Shown here piece after piece: positions 52,477 to 61,272 of a stretch of 64,000 nt of DNA. How positions within the stretch are numbered: the first letter of the stretch is position 1; every line of letters begins with the position of its first letter. Position numbers and translations under genes: made by a program. This DNA is from Rariglobus sp. (GTDB lineage Bacteria; Verrucomicrobiota; Verrucomicrobiia; Opitutales; Opitutaceae), in contig JAQSWS010000030.1 of NCBI GenBank assembly GCA_029266495.1, positions 1 through 64,000 on the forward strand. The letters are read 5' to 3'. The notes under the pieces are model-generated. The model saw only the letters and a list, made by a program, of their open reading frames with translations. It did not search any database and was not told where the DNA came from.

Positions 52477-54591
52477 TCAGGGTTTCTTTGCGCCGGATTT
52501 TTCGGGCGGAGTCGGAGCGGGCGCAGGTTTCGACGGGAGGGTGGGCAGGGGAGGCGGAGGGTTGAAAGGCGTGTTGGTGATGTGGGTGTTCACCTGATCA
52601 TGGTTGGAGATGCGGTTGATCTCGGTCCGCGTCTGGGCGGTGCCGATGCTGGGCGAGAGGACGTGGGGACGGATGAAGAGGAGGAGTTCGGTGCGTTCCT
52701 CTTTCTTGGTGCGGGCTCCGAGGAGATGGCTGAGGATGGGAATTTCGACGAGGAAACCGAGCTTGGTGCGGCTACGGGTATTCTTGGTGCGTTGGAGTCC
52801 TCCGAGGACGATCATCTCGCCGTCGAGGACGTTGATGAACGAGGTGGCCTGGCGGCGGCCAATGACAGGCTGTTTGTTGTTATCCACGTCGACGACCTCC
52901 TCAAGGAGATCGTTCACCTGTTGATCGATCTTGAGTTGAATGTTACCATCATCGCCGATGAGAGGCGTAACCTTTAGATCGATGGCAATGTCTTTGTAGG
53001 TGACGCTGGAGCTAGTGGTGAGCCCCGATCCGGAGGTGTTTGGGGTGGAGGTGGAGCCGGTGATAATCGGGCGGGATTCACCGACAATGATCTGGGCTTC
53101 GTTGTTATGGGTGGTGACGATAGTGGGCGAGGAGAGCACCTTGAAATTACTCTTCCCTCCTGTTGAGGTCATCAGGTTATCGAAGGCGATCGGGCTGACG
53201 GTGCCGTTGGAGACAGTCCAGCCGGCGACAGCGCCGCCAAATTTAGTAATTTGGGTGGTGCCGCTGGAGTCGGGACCGACGGTGAGATTGAGCGCTTGGA
53301 GCCCGGTTTTAGTTTCGTCAGTCAGAGTGACCTCGGCGATGACAACCTCGATGCGAACCTGGGCGAGAACGACGTCGATCTTGTCGACGAGTTCTCGGAT
53401 GAGGCGGATGTCATCAACGGTGCCGCTGACGACGACGGCGTTGCTGCGGTCGTCGGAGGCGACGGTGAGAAGGCTGCTGAACTGGGTGGCGGAGTCGGCA
53501 AGGCCCGAGGCGGCGGTATTGGCGGCTGCGGGTCGAGCCGTGTTGTTCGCCGCGGCGGCAGGGGCGTTGTTGGCGGCGGGAGCCGGCGTTGGGTTGAAGG
53601 GGCTGGTGTTGCCGAAACCGGTTTGGGGTCGCGTGGCGCCGTTGCTCTTGGCGGCCGCGGTGGTCTGGCCGGTGATGACGGTGGTGAGGAGCGTGGCGAC
53701 GTCCTTGGCGGTGGCGTGCTTGAGATAGATGACCTCGTTGCGGGTGTTGGGATCCGCCTTGACGTCGAGCTTGTCGATAAGTTCGTCGAAGAACGGCTGC
53801 TGTTTCGGATCGGCAATGAGGACAACCTGATTGGTGCGGTCGTCGGCGGAGAGAGAGAGGGAATTGCCAAGGGCGAGCTGGTTGGGGCTCTGGAGCATGA
53901 GCTTCACGCGGCTGACGAGGTCGCTGGCCTTGGCGAAGCGCAGGGAGTAGAATTTCGGGGTGAAGTCGGTCGAGGCGGGGCGGTCGAGGGCCTCGATGAG
54001 CTGTTCGACGCGCTGGAGATTGAAAATGGAATCGGTGACGAGGAAGGCGTTGGTATTATTAAAGAGAATCGCGCCGCCGAGCTGGATGTTGAGAAGCGTG
54101 TTGACCTGGGGGACGAAGTCCTGGGCCTTCAGGTTGACGAGCTCGAACACCTTGGAGGCGACCTTGCCGGTCGGAGGCAGGCCCAGAAGCGAGCCGGTGA
54201 CCAGTTCCGGGGCCTCGGCGCGCGTCTGGTTGGCAAGCGCGACGACCTTGAGGTATTTGTCGCCCATCTCGACGACGCCGATGTTATTGAGGGCGAGGAC
54301 TGAAATGAGGGCTTGCAGGGCCTCGGACTTTGGAACCGGACGCGGAATATTGAGCGTCACGGACGTCTGAGGCAGGGATTGCGGACGCAGGATGATACGA
54401 CCGGTCCAGGTCTCCAGGTTCTGCAAGACAAGCTCGAGCGGGGTGTCGGGAAGGCGCATGGGCCCGATCATCTCCTCGGGAGCCGTGGCGGCCGGAACCG
54501 TGGTGGTGGGGATGGTCTCGGGGATCTGCGCGCACAAGGCGACGGGAATGAGGCAGAGCCCGGCGAGGAGAAACGGACGGGAAAGTCGCAT
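52477..54591 (-). CDS. gspD: Type II secretion secretin GspD
   Basis: About 704 residues from ATG 54591 (MRLSRPFLLAGLCLIPVALCA, signal peptide). N0/N1-type domains occupy ~45-330 (FYSLRFAKASDLVSRVKLML, VIYLKHATAKDVATLL). An Ala/Asn/Pro-rich insertion follows (~345-395), then a further N domain with ELVDKIDVVLAQVRIEVVIAEV at the start of the secretin core. LSSPTIVTTHNNEAQIIVGE and MIVLGGLQRTKNTRSRTKLGFL are the beta-lip and gate signatures. The C-terminus is Pro/Lys-rich. No separate pilotin is seen. It forms the outer-membrane channel. Confidence 0.94.
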   Translation of the reverse strand: MRLSRPFLLAGLCLIPVALCAQIPETIPTTTVPAATAPEEMIGPMRLPDTPLELVLQNLETWTGRIILRPQSLPQTSVTLNIPRPVPKSEALQALISVLALNNIGVVEMGDKYLKVVALANQTRAEAPELVTGSLLGLPPTGKVASKVFELVNLKAQDFVPQVNTLLNIQLGGAILFNNTNAFLVTDSIFNLQRVEQLIEALDRPASTDFTPKFYSLRFAKASDLVSRVKLMLQSPNQLALGNSLSLSADDRTNQVVLIADPKQQPFFDELIDKLDVKADPNTRNEVIYLKHATAKDVATLLTTVITGQTTAAAKSNGATRPQTGFGNTSPFNPTPAPAANNAPAAAANNTARPAAANTAASGLADSATQFSSLLTVASDDRSNAVVVSGTVDDIRLIRELVDKIDVVLAQVRIEVVIAEVTLTDETKTGLQALNLTVGPDSSGTTQITKFGGAVAGWTVSNGTVSPIAFDNLMTSTGGKSNFKVLSSPTIVTTHNNEAQIIVGESRPIITGSTSTPNTSGSGLTTSSSVTYKDIAIDLKVTPLIGDDGNIQLKIDQQVNDLLEEVVDVDNNKQPVIGRRQATSFINVLDGEMIVLGGLQRTKNTRSRTKLGFLVEIPILSHLLGARTKKEERTELLLFIRPHVLSPSIGTAQTRTEINRISNHDQVNTHITNTPFNPPPPLPTLPSKPAPAPTPPEKSGAKKP

Positions 54592-54743
54592 AAAAAAATA
54601 CAAGGCGGCGGGGGCTAGAAAAAATAAAGGAGAGGCGAATGCCGGGAGGTTGTAAATGGAGTTGTGCGGTGAGGCGGGCTTTTGACGGCTTCGGTTTTTG
54701 GACCTTGCGGGAGGTCGGGGCGGCCCCAACTCTGACGCCTCGC

Positions 54744-55850
54744 ATGCCCAATAGTTTCGGTCATCTTTTCCGTATCACCACCTGGGGCGAAAGCCACGGT
54801 CCCGGCATTGGTGTGGTCATTGATGGCTGTCCGCCGCTTCTGCCGATCACTGCGGAGGAAATCCAAGCCGAACTGGATCGTCGCCGCCCGGGGCAGAGCG
54901 ACATCACGACGCCGCGCAAAGAGGCTGACCTCGTGGAGATTTTATCCGGTGTTTATGAGGGGAAAACCACCGGCACGCCCATCGGGTTATTTGTGCGCAA
55001 TACCGACCAGCGTTCCAGTGCTTATAATGAAATGAAGCAGGCGTTCCGGCCATCGCATGCGGATTTCACTTATCAAGCGAAGTTTGGTGTGCGCGATCCC
55101 AATGGCGGTGGGCGCAGTTCCGCCCGCGAGACCATCGGGCGGGTGGCGGCGGGCGCGATCGCCAGGAAGATCCTGGCGCTGGCCTTTGGCATCGAGGCAC
55201 GCGCCTACATCACTCGAATTCACGATATCACGGTCCCGGCCGGGGCGCTGACGGCATTTCCCTCCTTGGCCGACGTTGAAGCGACGGCTGTGCGCTGTCC
55301 TCATCCGGAAACGGCGGCGGCGATGATCGCTCGCATCAAGGAAGTTCGCAGCCAGGGCGACTCCGTGGGCGGCTTGATTGAGTGCCGCATTCGCAACGTG
55401 CCGGCGGGCCTGGGTGAGCCGGTGTTCGACCGGCTGGAGGCCGATCTGGCGAAGGCAATGTTGTCGTTGCCGGCCACCAAGGGCTTTGAAATCGGCAGTG
55501 GTTTCGACGGTTCGCGGCTCAAGGGCTCCGAACACAACGATCTTTTCGAGAGTCGTGAAGGGCGCGTGCGCACCACCACCAACCGCTCCGGCGGCGTGCA
55601 GGGCGGCATCAGCAACGGGGAGGAAATCGTCTTTCGCGTGGCTTTCAAGCCGACCGCGACGATTCTCCAGCCGCAGCAAACCGTGGATCTGCAGGGCCAG
55701 GCCACGGAACTGATGGGCAAGGGCCGCCACGATCCCTGCGTGGTTCCGCGTGCCGTGGTGATCGTCGAGGCGATGGCCGCGCTCGTGCTGCTCGATCATG
55801 CGATGCGGCAGACGGCGCAAAATCGCGCGTTTGAGTTTCCCGGGAAATAG
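54744..55850 (+). CDS. aroC: Chorismate synthase
   Basis: 368 residues from ATG 54744. Converts EPSP to chorismate with reduced FMN. Signatures: [27 protein letters not shown], the [14 protein letters not shown] loop, [20 protein letters not shown] and [16 protein letters not shown]. Catalytic His and FMN-contacting Ser/Arg are in these blocks. Divergent from gspD. The next gene starts 15 bp later. Confidence 0.96.
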   Translation: MPNSFGHLFRITTWGESHGPGIGVVIDGCPPLLPITAEEIQAELDRRRPGQSDITTPRKEADLVEILSGVYEGKTTGTPIGLFVRNTDQRSSAYNEMKQAFRPSHADFTYQAKFGVRDPNGGGRSSARETIGRVAAGAIARKILALAFGIEARAYITRIHDITVPAGALTAFPSLADVEATAVRCPHPETAAAMIARIKEVRSQGDSVGGLIECRIRNVPAGLGEPVFDRLEADLAKAMLSLPATKGFEIGSGFDGSRLKGSEHNDLFESREGRVRTTTNRSGGVQGGISNGEEIVFRVAFKPTATILQPQQTVDLQGQATELMGKGRHDPCVVPRAVVIVEAMAALVLLDHAMRQTAQNRAFEFPGK

Positions 55851-55865
55851 CGAAAGCTACGCGCC

Positions 55866-56714
55866 ATGGACCCAGTTCCGTTGCTCGATATTGACCAAGC
55901 CATGCCTGCTGAAACTCCGCTCGTTTATATTATCCTCGGCTCCGCCGGGTCCGGCCGCCGTGAGGTGCTGGCCGATCTGATCGACGGCGGCGTGTCCGAA
56001 GGCGATCGGGCGGTGGTGCTGCTTTCGGCGGACGAGACCGCGCATGCCGACGACGCGAAGCTGGCCAATGTGGCGCGATGGACCTGGCGCGAGGGGGCGA
56101 TCGGCGCCTCGTTGCCACCGGGAGCCACCCATGTGTTTTTTGTGACCGATGGGCGTCAGAGCCCGGTCGATCAACTTGAGGCGCTTCAAAAGTGGATCAC
56201 CGCCGTGCAGGCCGAGGTGGGTCGTGTGATCACGGTTGTGGACTGCCAGCTGGCGGAAAAACACGCCGCACTCATCGCCTGGTATGAGGCGTGTATTCAT
56301 TTTTCGGATGTCGTCTTGTTGAACAAGCGGGAGGGCGTGGCCAACAAGTGGATGTCGGACTTTCAACTGCGCTTTAAGGAAGCGTGCTATCCCTGTCTGT
56401 TTGAGATCGTGAAGGGGGGGCGGGTGAAGAATCCGTTGATCGTGCTGGATCCGCAGGCACGCCGTATGTCGCACATTTTCGACGTTGACGAGTGGACCGG
56501 CATCGATCTCGAAGGCGTGGAGTTTGGCACCGAGGGCGAAGACGAGCCCGAGGAGGAAGAGGCGCCGGGCAAAACGGCGGGTGGCAAAAAACCGGCTCAT
56601 CCGAATCAGTCGCCGGATGACGATTGGTTGCCCGAGAAGGAGCCTTATTTCGAGGTCCAGCCGAACGGCCGGCGTGCGAAGGAGATTCCGGACATCTCCA
56701 AGTATCTGGAATGA
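55866..56714 (+). CDS. CobW/COG0523-like P-loop protein with non-canonical Walker A
   Basis: 282 residues. LVYIILGSAGSGRREVLADLI occupies the P-loop position, but Lys-Ser/Thr is replaced by Arg-Arg. Later elements fit COG0523 GTPases: RVITVVDCQLAEKH, and VVLLNKREG like NKxD with Asp absent. The metal-binding CxCC motif typical of COG0523 is not evident. The C-terminal ~80 residues are an acidic, Gly/Lys/Pro linker plus DDDWLPEKEPYFEVQPNGRR. Close behind aroC (15 bp). Nucleotide hydrolysis is doubtful; role unknown. Confidence 0.65.
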   Translation: MDPVPLLDIDQAMPAETPLVYIILGSAGSGRREVLADLIDGGVSEGDRAVVLLSADETAHADDAKLANVARWTWREGAIGASLPPGATHVFFVTDGRQSPVDQLEALQKWITAVQAEVGRVITVVDCQLAEKHAALIAWYEACIHFSDVVLLNKREGVANKWMSDFQLRFKEACYPCLFEIVKGGRVKNPLIVLDPQARRMSHIFDVDEWTGIDLEGVEFGTEGEDEPEEEEAPGKTAGGKKPAHPNQSPDDDWLPEKEPYFEVQPNGRRAKEIPDISKYLE

Positions 56715-56728
56715 TCTCCGATTTCAGC

Positions 56729-56762
56729 AAAAAGGCCCGGCTTTGCGCCGGGCCTTTTTATT
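56729..56762 (+). terminator. Bidirectional rho-independent terminator
   Basis: Stem AAAAGGCCCGG / CCGGGCCTTTT with a T-run on the plus strand and a corresponding T-run on the minus strand, between the CobW-like gene and the convergent KDPG aldolase gene. Confidence 0.92.
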
Positions 56763-56781
56763 TTTAGGAAAACGCGGAGGC

Positions 56782-57426
56782 TTACTTTGCTCCGGCTGCG
56801 GTGGCAGCGGCGACAAAGGCTTTGGCGCGGGCGGTGATGGCGGCCCAGTTTTTTTCCTTGAGGGCCTTGGCTTCGACCAGCGAGCTGCCGGCGGCGGTGG
56901 CGAAGGCGCCGGCCCTGAGGAAGTCTCCGAGGTTTTCAGCGGTCACTCCGCCGGTGGGCACGAGTTCGATCTGTGGGAGCGGAGCTTTGATCGACTTGAT
57001 GTAATTGGGGCCGAAGAACTCGGCGGGGAACACCTTCGCCGCGTCGGCACCGGCTTCCCAGGCGGCGACGATTTCGGTCGGGGTGAAGGCGCCGCTGAAA
57101 ATGGGCACGCTATAACGTTTGCAGAGAGTGATGACATCGGGGCGAAGCGCCGGAGTGACGATGAACTTGGCGCCGGCGAGGATGCCCATGCGCGCGGTCT
57201 CGGCGTCGAGCACGGTGCCGAGACCAAAGACGAAATCGGGCAGCTCGGCACTGACCTTTTCCAGCACGCGGATCGCTCCGGGGGTGGTCATGGTGAGCTC
57301 GATGGAGGTGAGACCGCCCTCGGCGAGGGCCTTGGCGCAATCGAGCAGGCCGTCCGCAGATTCGGCGCGGATGAGGGCGATGACTTTCTCGGCTTTGAAC
57401 TTCGAGAGAATGGCGTCTTTTTTCAT
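56782..57426 (-). CDS. eda: 2-dehydro-3-deoxyphosphogluconate (KDPG/KHG) aldolase
   Basis: 214 residues from ATG 57426. Cleaves KDPG to pyruvate and glyceraldehyde-3-phosphate (Entner-Doudoroff pathway or uronate/sugar-acid catabolism). GGLTSIELTMTTPGAI carries the catalytic Glu; the Schiff-base Lys is in AAKVFPAEFFGPNYIKSI; VPTGGVT is the phosphate site; FGLGTVLD also fits. Homotrimeric TIM barrel of usual length. It lies downstream of the MDR dehydrogenase gene on the same strand (276 bp apart), suggesting a shared pathway. Confidence 0.93.
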   Translation of the reverse strand: MKKDAILSKFKAEKVIALIRAESADGLLDCAKALAEGGLTSIELTMTTPGAIRVLEKVSAELPDFVFGLGTVLDAETARMGILAGAKFIVTPALRPDVITLCKRYSVPIFSGAFTPTEIVAAWEAGADAAKVFPAEFFGPNYIKSIKAPLPQIELVPTGGVTAENLGDFLRAGAFATAAGSSLVEAKALKEKNWAAITARAKAFVAAATAAGAK

Positions 57427-57702
57427 GGGAAAGAATCGCCACGTTACGTCGCCCGTTTTCGGGCGGCGAGTGTGAAAGGGGACGGCGGCTAGCACGCGAG
57501 CGACCGTGCTAGCACAATCCCGCCGGTTGCAGACGAACTCAGGGACCCGGCCGAAAATAGATCGTCAATTCTGCCTGGTCTTGAAGCGCGATCCGGCGTC
57601 GCCGCCTTCGGTCATTTACCCTTGGAAAACACCCTCGTCGGCTCCTTGGCTGGCGCTCCAACCCCGGCGCATCTCTGGCGATTTATTTTTTGTCCGAATC
57701 CC

Positions 57703-58707
57703 TCAGGCGTCGCTCCAGTCGAAGAGGATTCCCATGGTGCGGAGGCGGTCCTCGGTCGCGAGGGTATAGGCCTCGGTGCAGGCTTCGGGGCGGAAGTGAT
57801 GCGTGTTGAGACCGGCGAGAGAGAAGCGTCCGCCTCTCACGAATTCGAAGAAATGAGCGGCGGATGCCGGGTTGTTCCATTCCGGGGTGTTGTGCATGTC
57901 ATGCGCGCCGACGAGCTTCAGTCCGCGGGTGATGACATCGCCGGTGAGCGTCTGGCTGCCGGGCGAGCCGGTGTCGCCGAGGAGCACGACGGTGCCGTAG
58001 TCGGCGACAAGGGCGAAGGCGGACCTGAGCACCGCGGCATTCCCGGTCGTGTCGATCACGATGCGAGGGCGGGCGCCGTTGAGAAGCGCCTGGATGGGGC
58101 CGGCCGCTTGATCGGCGGAAGCGGTCAGGGGAACGGCCCCGGCGGAGGCGGCCATCTTCAAGCGGGCTTCGGCGAGGTCGAGGACGATGACTTTGCCGGC
58201 CCCGCACGCGAGAGTCCAGCGGACGGTCATCTGACCGATCGGTCCGGCGCCGATGACGACGATCGAGTCGCCAAGGGTGATGTCGGCGGCGCGCACACCG
58301 TGGCCGGCGATCTTGGCGAGGGGGAACCAGACGGCTGCGTCGGGGCTGACGCCATCGGGCACGAGATGGCATTCGTCGGCTTTGACGACGGCATGCGAGC
58401 GGTGTCCGGCGCGGTGGGCGACCCGGTCGCCTGCCTTGAGCCCCACGACGCCATCGCCGGTGGCGATCACGGTTCCGGCCGCGCAGTAGCCCGGGTAGAA
58501 AGGATATTTAACCCAGTGGTCCCAGTGAGTGCCGGGATCGAATTTCCGGTTGTAGCAAATGGTCTCGGTGCCGGTGCTGAGGAGCGAGCGGGTCGTCTCG
58601 ACGAGCACTTCGCCGGGAGCGGGGGCGGCGGGGACGAAGGATTCGACGACCACGGTTTTACCGGAGGGAAACATGAGCCGCCGACCGGCGGCAGGGGAGA
58701 AGTTCAT
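57703..58707 (-). CDS. Medium-chain (zinc-type) alcohol/polyol dehydrogenase
   Basis: 334 residues. GroES-like N-terminal half, then Rossmann motif VVIGAGPIGQMTVRWTLACGAGKVIVLDLAEAR (GxGxxG with terminal Asp for NAD(H)). STGTETICYNRKFDPGTHWDHW and YPGYCAAGTVIA resemble the subfamily near sorbitol/threonine dehydrogenases and the bi-domain oxidoreductases. The four structural-zinc cysteines are not present. Divergent from an AraC regulator across 90 bp; likely oxidises a sugar or polyol feeding the KDPG route, but the substrate is unknown. Confidence 0.85.
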   Translation of the reverse strand: MNFSPAAGRRLMFPSGKTVVVESFVPAAPAPGEVLVETTRSLLSTGTETICYNRKFDPGTHWDHWVKYPFYPGYCAAGTVIATGDGVVGLKAGDRVAHRAGHRSHAVVKADECHLVPDGVSPDAAVWFPLAKIAGHGVRAADITLGDSIVVIGAGPIGQMTVRWTLACGAGKVIVLDLAEARLKMAASAGAVPLTASADQAAGPIQALLNGARPRIVIDTTGNAAVLRSAFALVADYGTVVLLGDTGSPGSQTLTGDVITRGLKLVGAHDMHNTPEWNNPASAAHFFEFVRGGRFSLAGLNTHHFRPEACTEAYTLATEDRLRTMGILFDWSDA

Positions 58708-58797
58708 GGCTCCGAGGCGACGCCGGAGAGAGGATTAACGCGAGTGGAGGAATCGGCGTTTGTTTGTGTTTTTCGGCTTTCTGGATTGAGAACAGGC

Positions 58798-59634
58798 ATG
58801 CGTGGGAAATCTTCATGGTTGGAATTGCGGCAAAAACTGGCTGGCGGCGCAGTGCTGCGGCAGGTGGCGGGATTTTCGCAGCCGATTGTGGTGGGGCGTG
58901 ACTGCCAGTTCCACGATCACGCAACGATTGAGCTGGTGTTTCATCCGACGGGGCGCGGGGTGACCACGATGCAGGGCGGGGGCGAAGTGGCGTTTGGCGA
59001 GGGGGACGTGGTGTTATACGCGCCGTCGGTCAGGCATGACCAGCGGACGGCGGAAAACGGGGTGGATTGCTGCGTGCAGATCGAACCGCTCCCGGACGTG
59101 TCGCTGAAGGGGTGTTTGCATGTCGGACGGATCGACGACCCGGTGTTGCGGAGTGAGCTTGAGTTTCTCGCAACGCGCTCGCCGGGGCGGTCGGCAACGG
59201 GCGATGCGCTGCTCAACTTGCGAACGACGGCGGTGCTGCTGCAGCTGCTCGAGCTTGCGTTCGTGCGCGGGCCGGCCGTCGCGAGTCCGGCCGAGCGCCA
59301 TGTGGGCGCGGCGGAACTGTATGTGCAGAACCACTACGCGTGTATCGAATCGGTGGAGGAGATCGCCGCGGCGGTGGGGGTGGGACCGGATCACTTGCGG
59401 CATGCATTCCGGCGCCGGCGCGGACGGAGTCTGGTTGGCTATCTGGGCGAGGTCCGCCTGGAGCGGGCACGGACGCTGCTCACGCACGCCGAGCTGCCGA
59501 TCAAGGAGATCGCGACGTTATGCGGCTATCGCGACGAATACTATTTTTCGGCGGTGTTCAAAAAGAGGGCGGGCCTGGCGCCGGGTCGCTATCGCGACCA
59601 GACGCGCGCGGGGCGTGCTCCGGCGGGCGGATAG
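58798..59634 (+). CDS. AraC-family transcriptional regulator
   Basis: 278 residues from ATG 58798. An N-terminal cupin-like sensing domain (~20-90, CQFHDHATIELVFHPTG and EGDVVLYAPSVRHDQRT) and a C-terminal double helix-turn-helix (~180-270). The C-terminal domain carries the family signature LERARTLLTHAELPIKEIATLCGYRDEYYFSAVFKKRAGLAPGRYR. Transcribed divergently from the dehydrogenase; it probably regulates that gene and perhaps the esterase gene in response to a sugar. Confidence 0.93.
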   Translation: MRGKSSWLELRQKLAGGAVLRQVAGFSQPIVVGRDCQFHDHATIELVFHPTGRGVTTMQGGGEVAFGEGDVVLYAPSVRHDQRTAENGVDCCVQIEPLPDVSLKGCLHVGRIDDPVLRSELEFLATRSPGRSATGDALLNLRTTAVLLQLLELAFVRGPAVASPAERHVGAAELYVQNHYACIESVEEIAAAVGVGPDHLRHAFRRRRGRSLVGYLGEVRLERARTLLTHAELPIKEIATLCGYRDEYYFSAVFKKRAGLAPGRYRDQTRAGRAPAGG

Positions 59635-59648
59635 GCTTTATTTTCGGT

Positions 59649-60608
59649 TCAGGCGAAGAAGCGGCGCAATGCGGCCTGCAACTCGAGATCTTCGCGGGAC
59701 TGGCCGGGGTAGCCGTCATAGTGGCCGGCGGTGAGCGGGAAGAGTTCCTTCGGGCCGCCGAGGGCGTGGTAGACGGAATATTGCCCGGCGGGCGGGACCG
59801 CTGGATCGAACGCGGCGGCGGCAACGATCACGGGGATCGTCGTGTGGCGCGCGGCGATGGCGGCATCGAAATACGAGAGCACGTTGCGGATTTCCGGCTG
59901 ACGTTGCGCGAGCAGGCGAACTGATTCGCCGCTGCCATCACAGGGGAGTTGAAGGCGCAGCGGGTGATTGCCAAAGCTCGGGACGCATAGAAAGGCAGAG
60001 CGGATGCGCCGGTCCCAAGGCAGGGCCAGCGCGCCGATTCCGCCTCCAAAGCTGCCACCGAGGTAATCGAGCCGCGGACGGGACCCGGGCACGGCTTCGT
60101 GAAGCACGGAAGCCGCGCGCCAGAGGTCCATCACGCAGTGCCGGTGGACGTAGGTTTCGCGGCGGCCGATGCCATGAAGCACATGGTCCATGCCTTGCGC
60201 GGGAATGCCGGCGTGGAGGCTTCGCGTGGGCAGGCCGGTGCAGACGGGTTGAATCGTCGCGGCGTCGCCGACGGGCGGGGCCAGATCGGGGGCGTCGCGA
60301 CCGCCGTAGCCGTGTCCAATCAACAAGCCACGGCGAAGGGGCTGGCGGCGGGGTTTGGTGAGCCAGCCCCCGATGCGGTTGCCCAGCATGCCGGCGAATT
60401 CGATATCGAAGACCTCCTGCTCGGCATTGCCTGGATGGGCGGAAGGTTTGAGCGACCAGTCGAGAGGGGCGCACATCGCCTCGTCGAAGGTCCCGCGCCA
60501 GAAGTCGGCAAAGTCGGAGGGCTCCTCGATGACCGGGCGGAGCTGGCGAAGTTGTTCGGGTGAATAGCCCCCGGTGGGATCGAAGGGGCAGGAGTGCGGG
60601 AGTGTCAT
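59649..60608 (-). CDS. Acetyl-xylan-esterase-like alpha/beta hydrolase (AXE1/CE7-type)
   Basis: 319 residues from ATG 60608. GHGYGGRD at the oxyanion hole, nucleophile elbow LGGSFGGGIGALAL (Ser), acid Asp in AAAFDPAVPPA and His in TAGHYDGYPGQ, in the order typical of CE7 esterases. ADFWRGTFDEAM near the N-terminus is also a CE7 hallmark. It would remove acetyl groups from oligosaccharides or antibiotics. The absence of a signal peptide suggests a cytoplasmic role acting on imported sugars. Convergent with the AraC gene (14 bp apart). Confidence 0.85.
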   Translation of the reverse strand: MTLPHSCPFDPTGGYSPEQLRQLRPVIEEPSDFADFWRGTFDEAMCAPLDWSLKPSAHPGNAEQEVFDIEFAGMLGNRIGGWLTKPRRQPLRRGLLIGHGYGGRDAPDLAPPVGDAATIQPVCTGLPTRSLHAGIPAQGMDHVLHGIGRRETYVHRHCVMDLWRAASVLHEAVPGSRPRLDYLGGSFGGGIGALALPWDRRIRSAFLCVPSFGNHPLRLQLPCDGSGESVRLLAQRQPEIRNVLSYFDAAIAARHTTIPVIVAAAAFDPAVPPAGQYSVYHALGGPKELFPLTAGHYDGYPGQSREDLELQAALRRFFA

Positions 60609-60634
60609 GCGGGAGCGTGCGGCAAGGAGCATGA

Positions 60635-60669
60635 AAAAACCGTTGTCCAAAAAATGAACAACGGTTTTT
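60635..60669 (-). terminator. Terminator downstream of tRNA-Leu
   Basis: Perfect stem AAAAACCGTTGT / ACAACGGTTTTT with an 11-nt A-rich loop, followed on the minus strand by a T-run. Located 7 bp after the tRNA 3' end. Confidence 0.88.
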
Positions 60670-60675
60670 AGAAAA

Positions 60676-60760
60676 TGGTGCCCGAGGACGGACTCGAACC
60701 GTCATGCTGTTAGGCACAGGCTTCTGAGACCTGCGTGTCTACCAATTCCACCACCCGGGC
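60676..60760 (-). tRNA. tRNA-Leu (anticodon CAG)
   Basis: On the minus strand the acceptor GCCCGGG pairs with CTCGGGC. Anticodon stem CAGGT/GCCTG encloses the loop CTCAGAA with anticodon CAG. A long variable arm (class II) is present, the T-arm is GGTTCGAGTCC, and CCA is encoded. Reads CUG. Confidence 0.95.
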
Positions 60761-60864
60761 AGGGAAGGGAGGGAAACCACACGGACCGCGGACACCCTAG
60801 GCAAACACAAAATGCGATGTCTTTGCGGGGCACGCCTGCGACCGGGTCACGGAAGGCAGGCGGG

Positions 60865-61140
60865 CTACTTGCCCATCGACGCCAAGTCGTCGCGCGCACT
60901 TTGCATTTCGGCGATGATCTTGTGGGCGTGATCGAGCAGGTGCTGACCGGGGGCGGTTAAGGTGACCCGGCGGCCCAACCGGTCGAACAGGCGGCACTCC
61001 AAGTCTTGCTCAAGTGCTTTGATGGCATGGCTGATGGCCGATTGGGTGAGACTGAGTTCGCGAGCCGCGAGGGTGAAACTGCCGACTCGTGCAAGTGTGG
61101 TAAAGGCGAGCAGCTTGCGGCTGTCGAGAATGGTCGTCAT
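60865..61140 (-). CDS. LysR-type DNA-binding domain protein without effector domain
   Basis: 91 residues from ATG 61140. The full LysR winged helix-turn-helix is present: RKLLAFTTLARVGSFTLAARELSLTQSAISHAIKALEQDLECRLFDRLGRRVTLTAPGQHLL, with a linker helix ending QSARDDLASMGK. The usual ~200-residue effector domain is absent, and the remaining 100 bp before tRNA-Leu contains none of it. It could be a natural single-domain regulator or a truncated gene. Divergent from hrpA. Confidence 0.85.
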   Translation of the reverse strand: MTTILDSRKLLAFTTLARVGSFTLAARELSLTQSAISHAIKALEQDLECRLFDRLGRRVTLTAPGQHLLDHAHKIIAEMQSARDDLASMGK

Positions 61141-61272
61141 GGGAGATGTGGGCGGCCGAAGGAATTTTGCTAATAGCACGTTCCAAGCCATTCGGGGCGT
61201 TAAATGGCGTCATTGTAAAAAACCCCTCGCGGGAGCCGGGGTTCAGTGTAACCGTGCCGACTTCTTTTTCCC

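Noticed and set aside
57622..58797. N-terminal extension of the AraC frame across the dehydrogenase gene
   Set aside because: The upstream part is antisense to a well-conserved dehydrogenase; family sequence begins only at ATG 58798.
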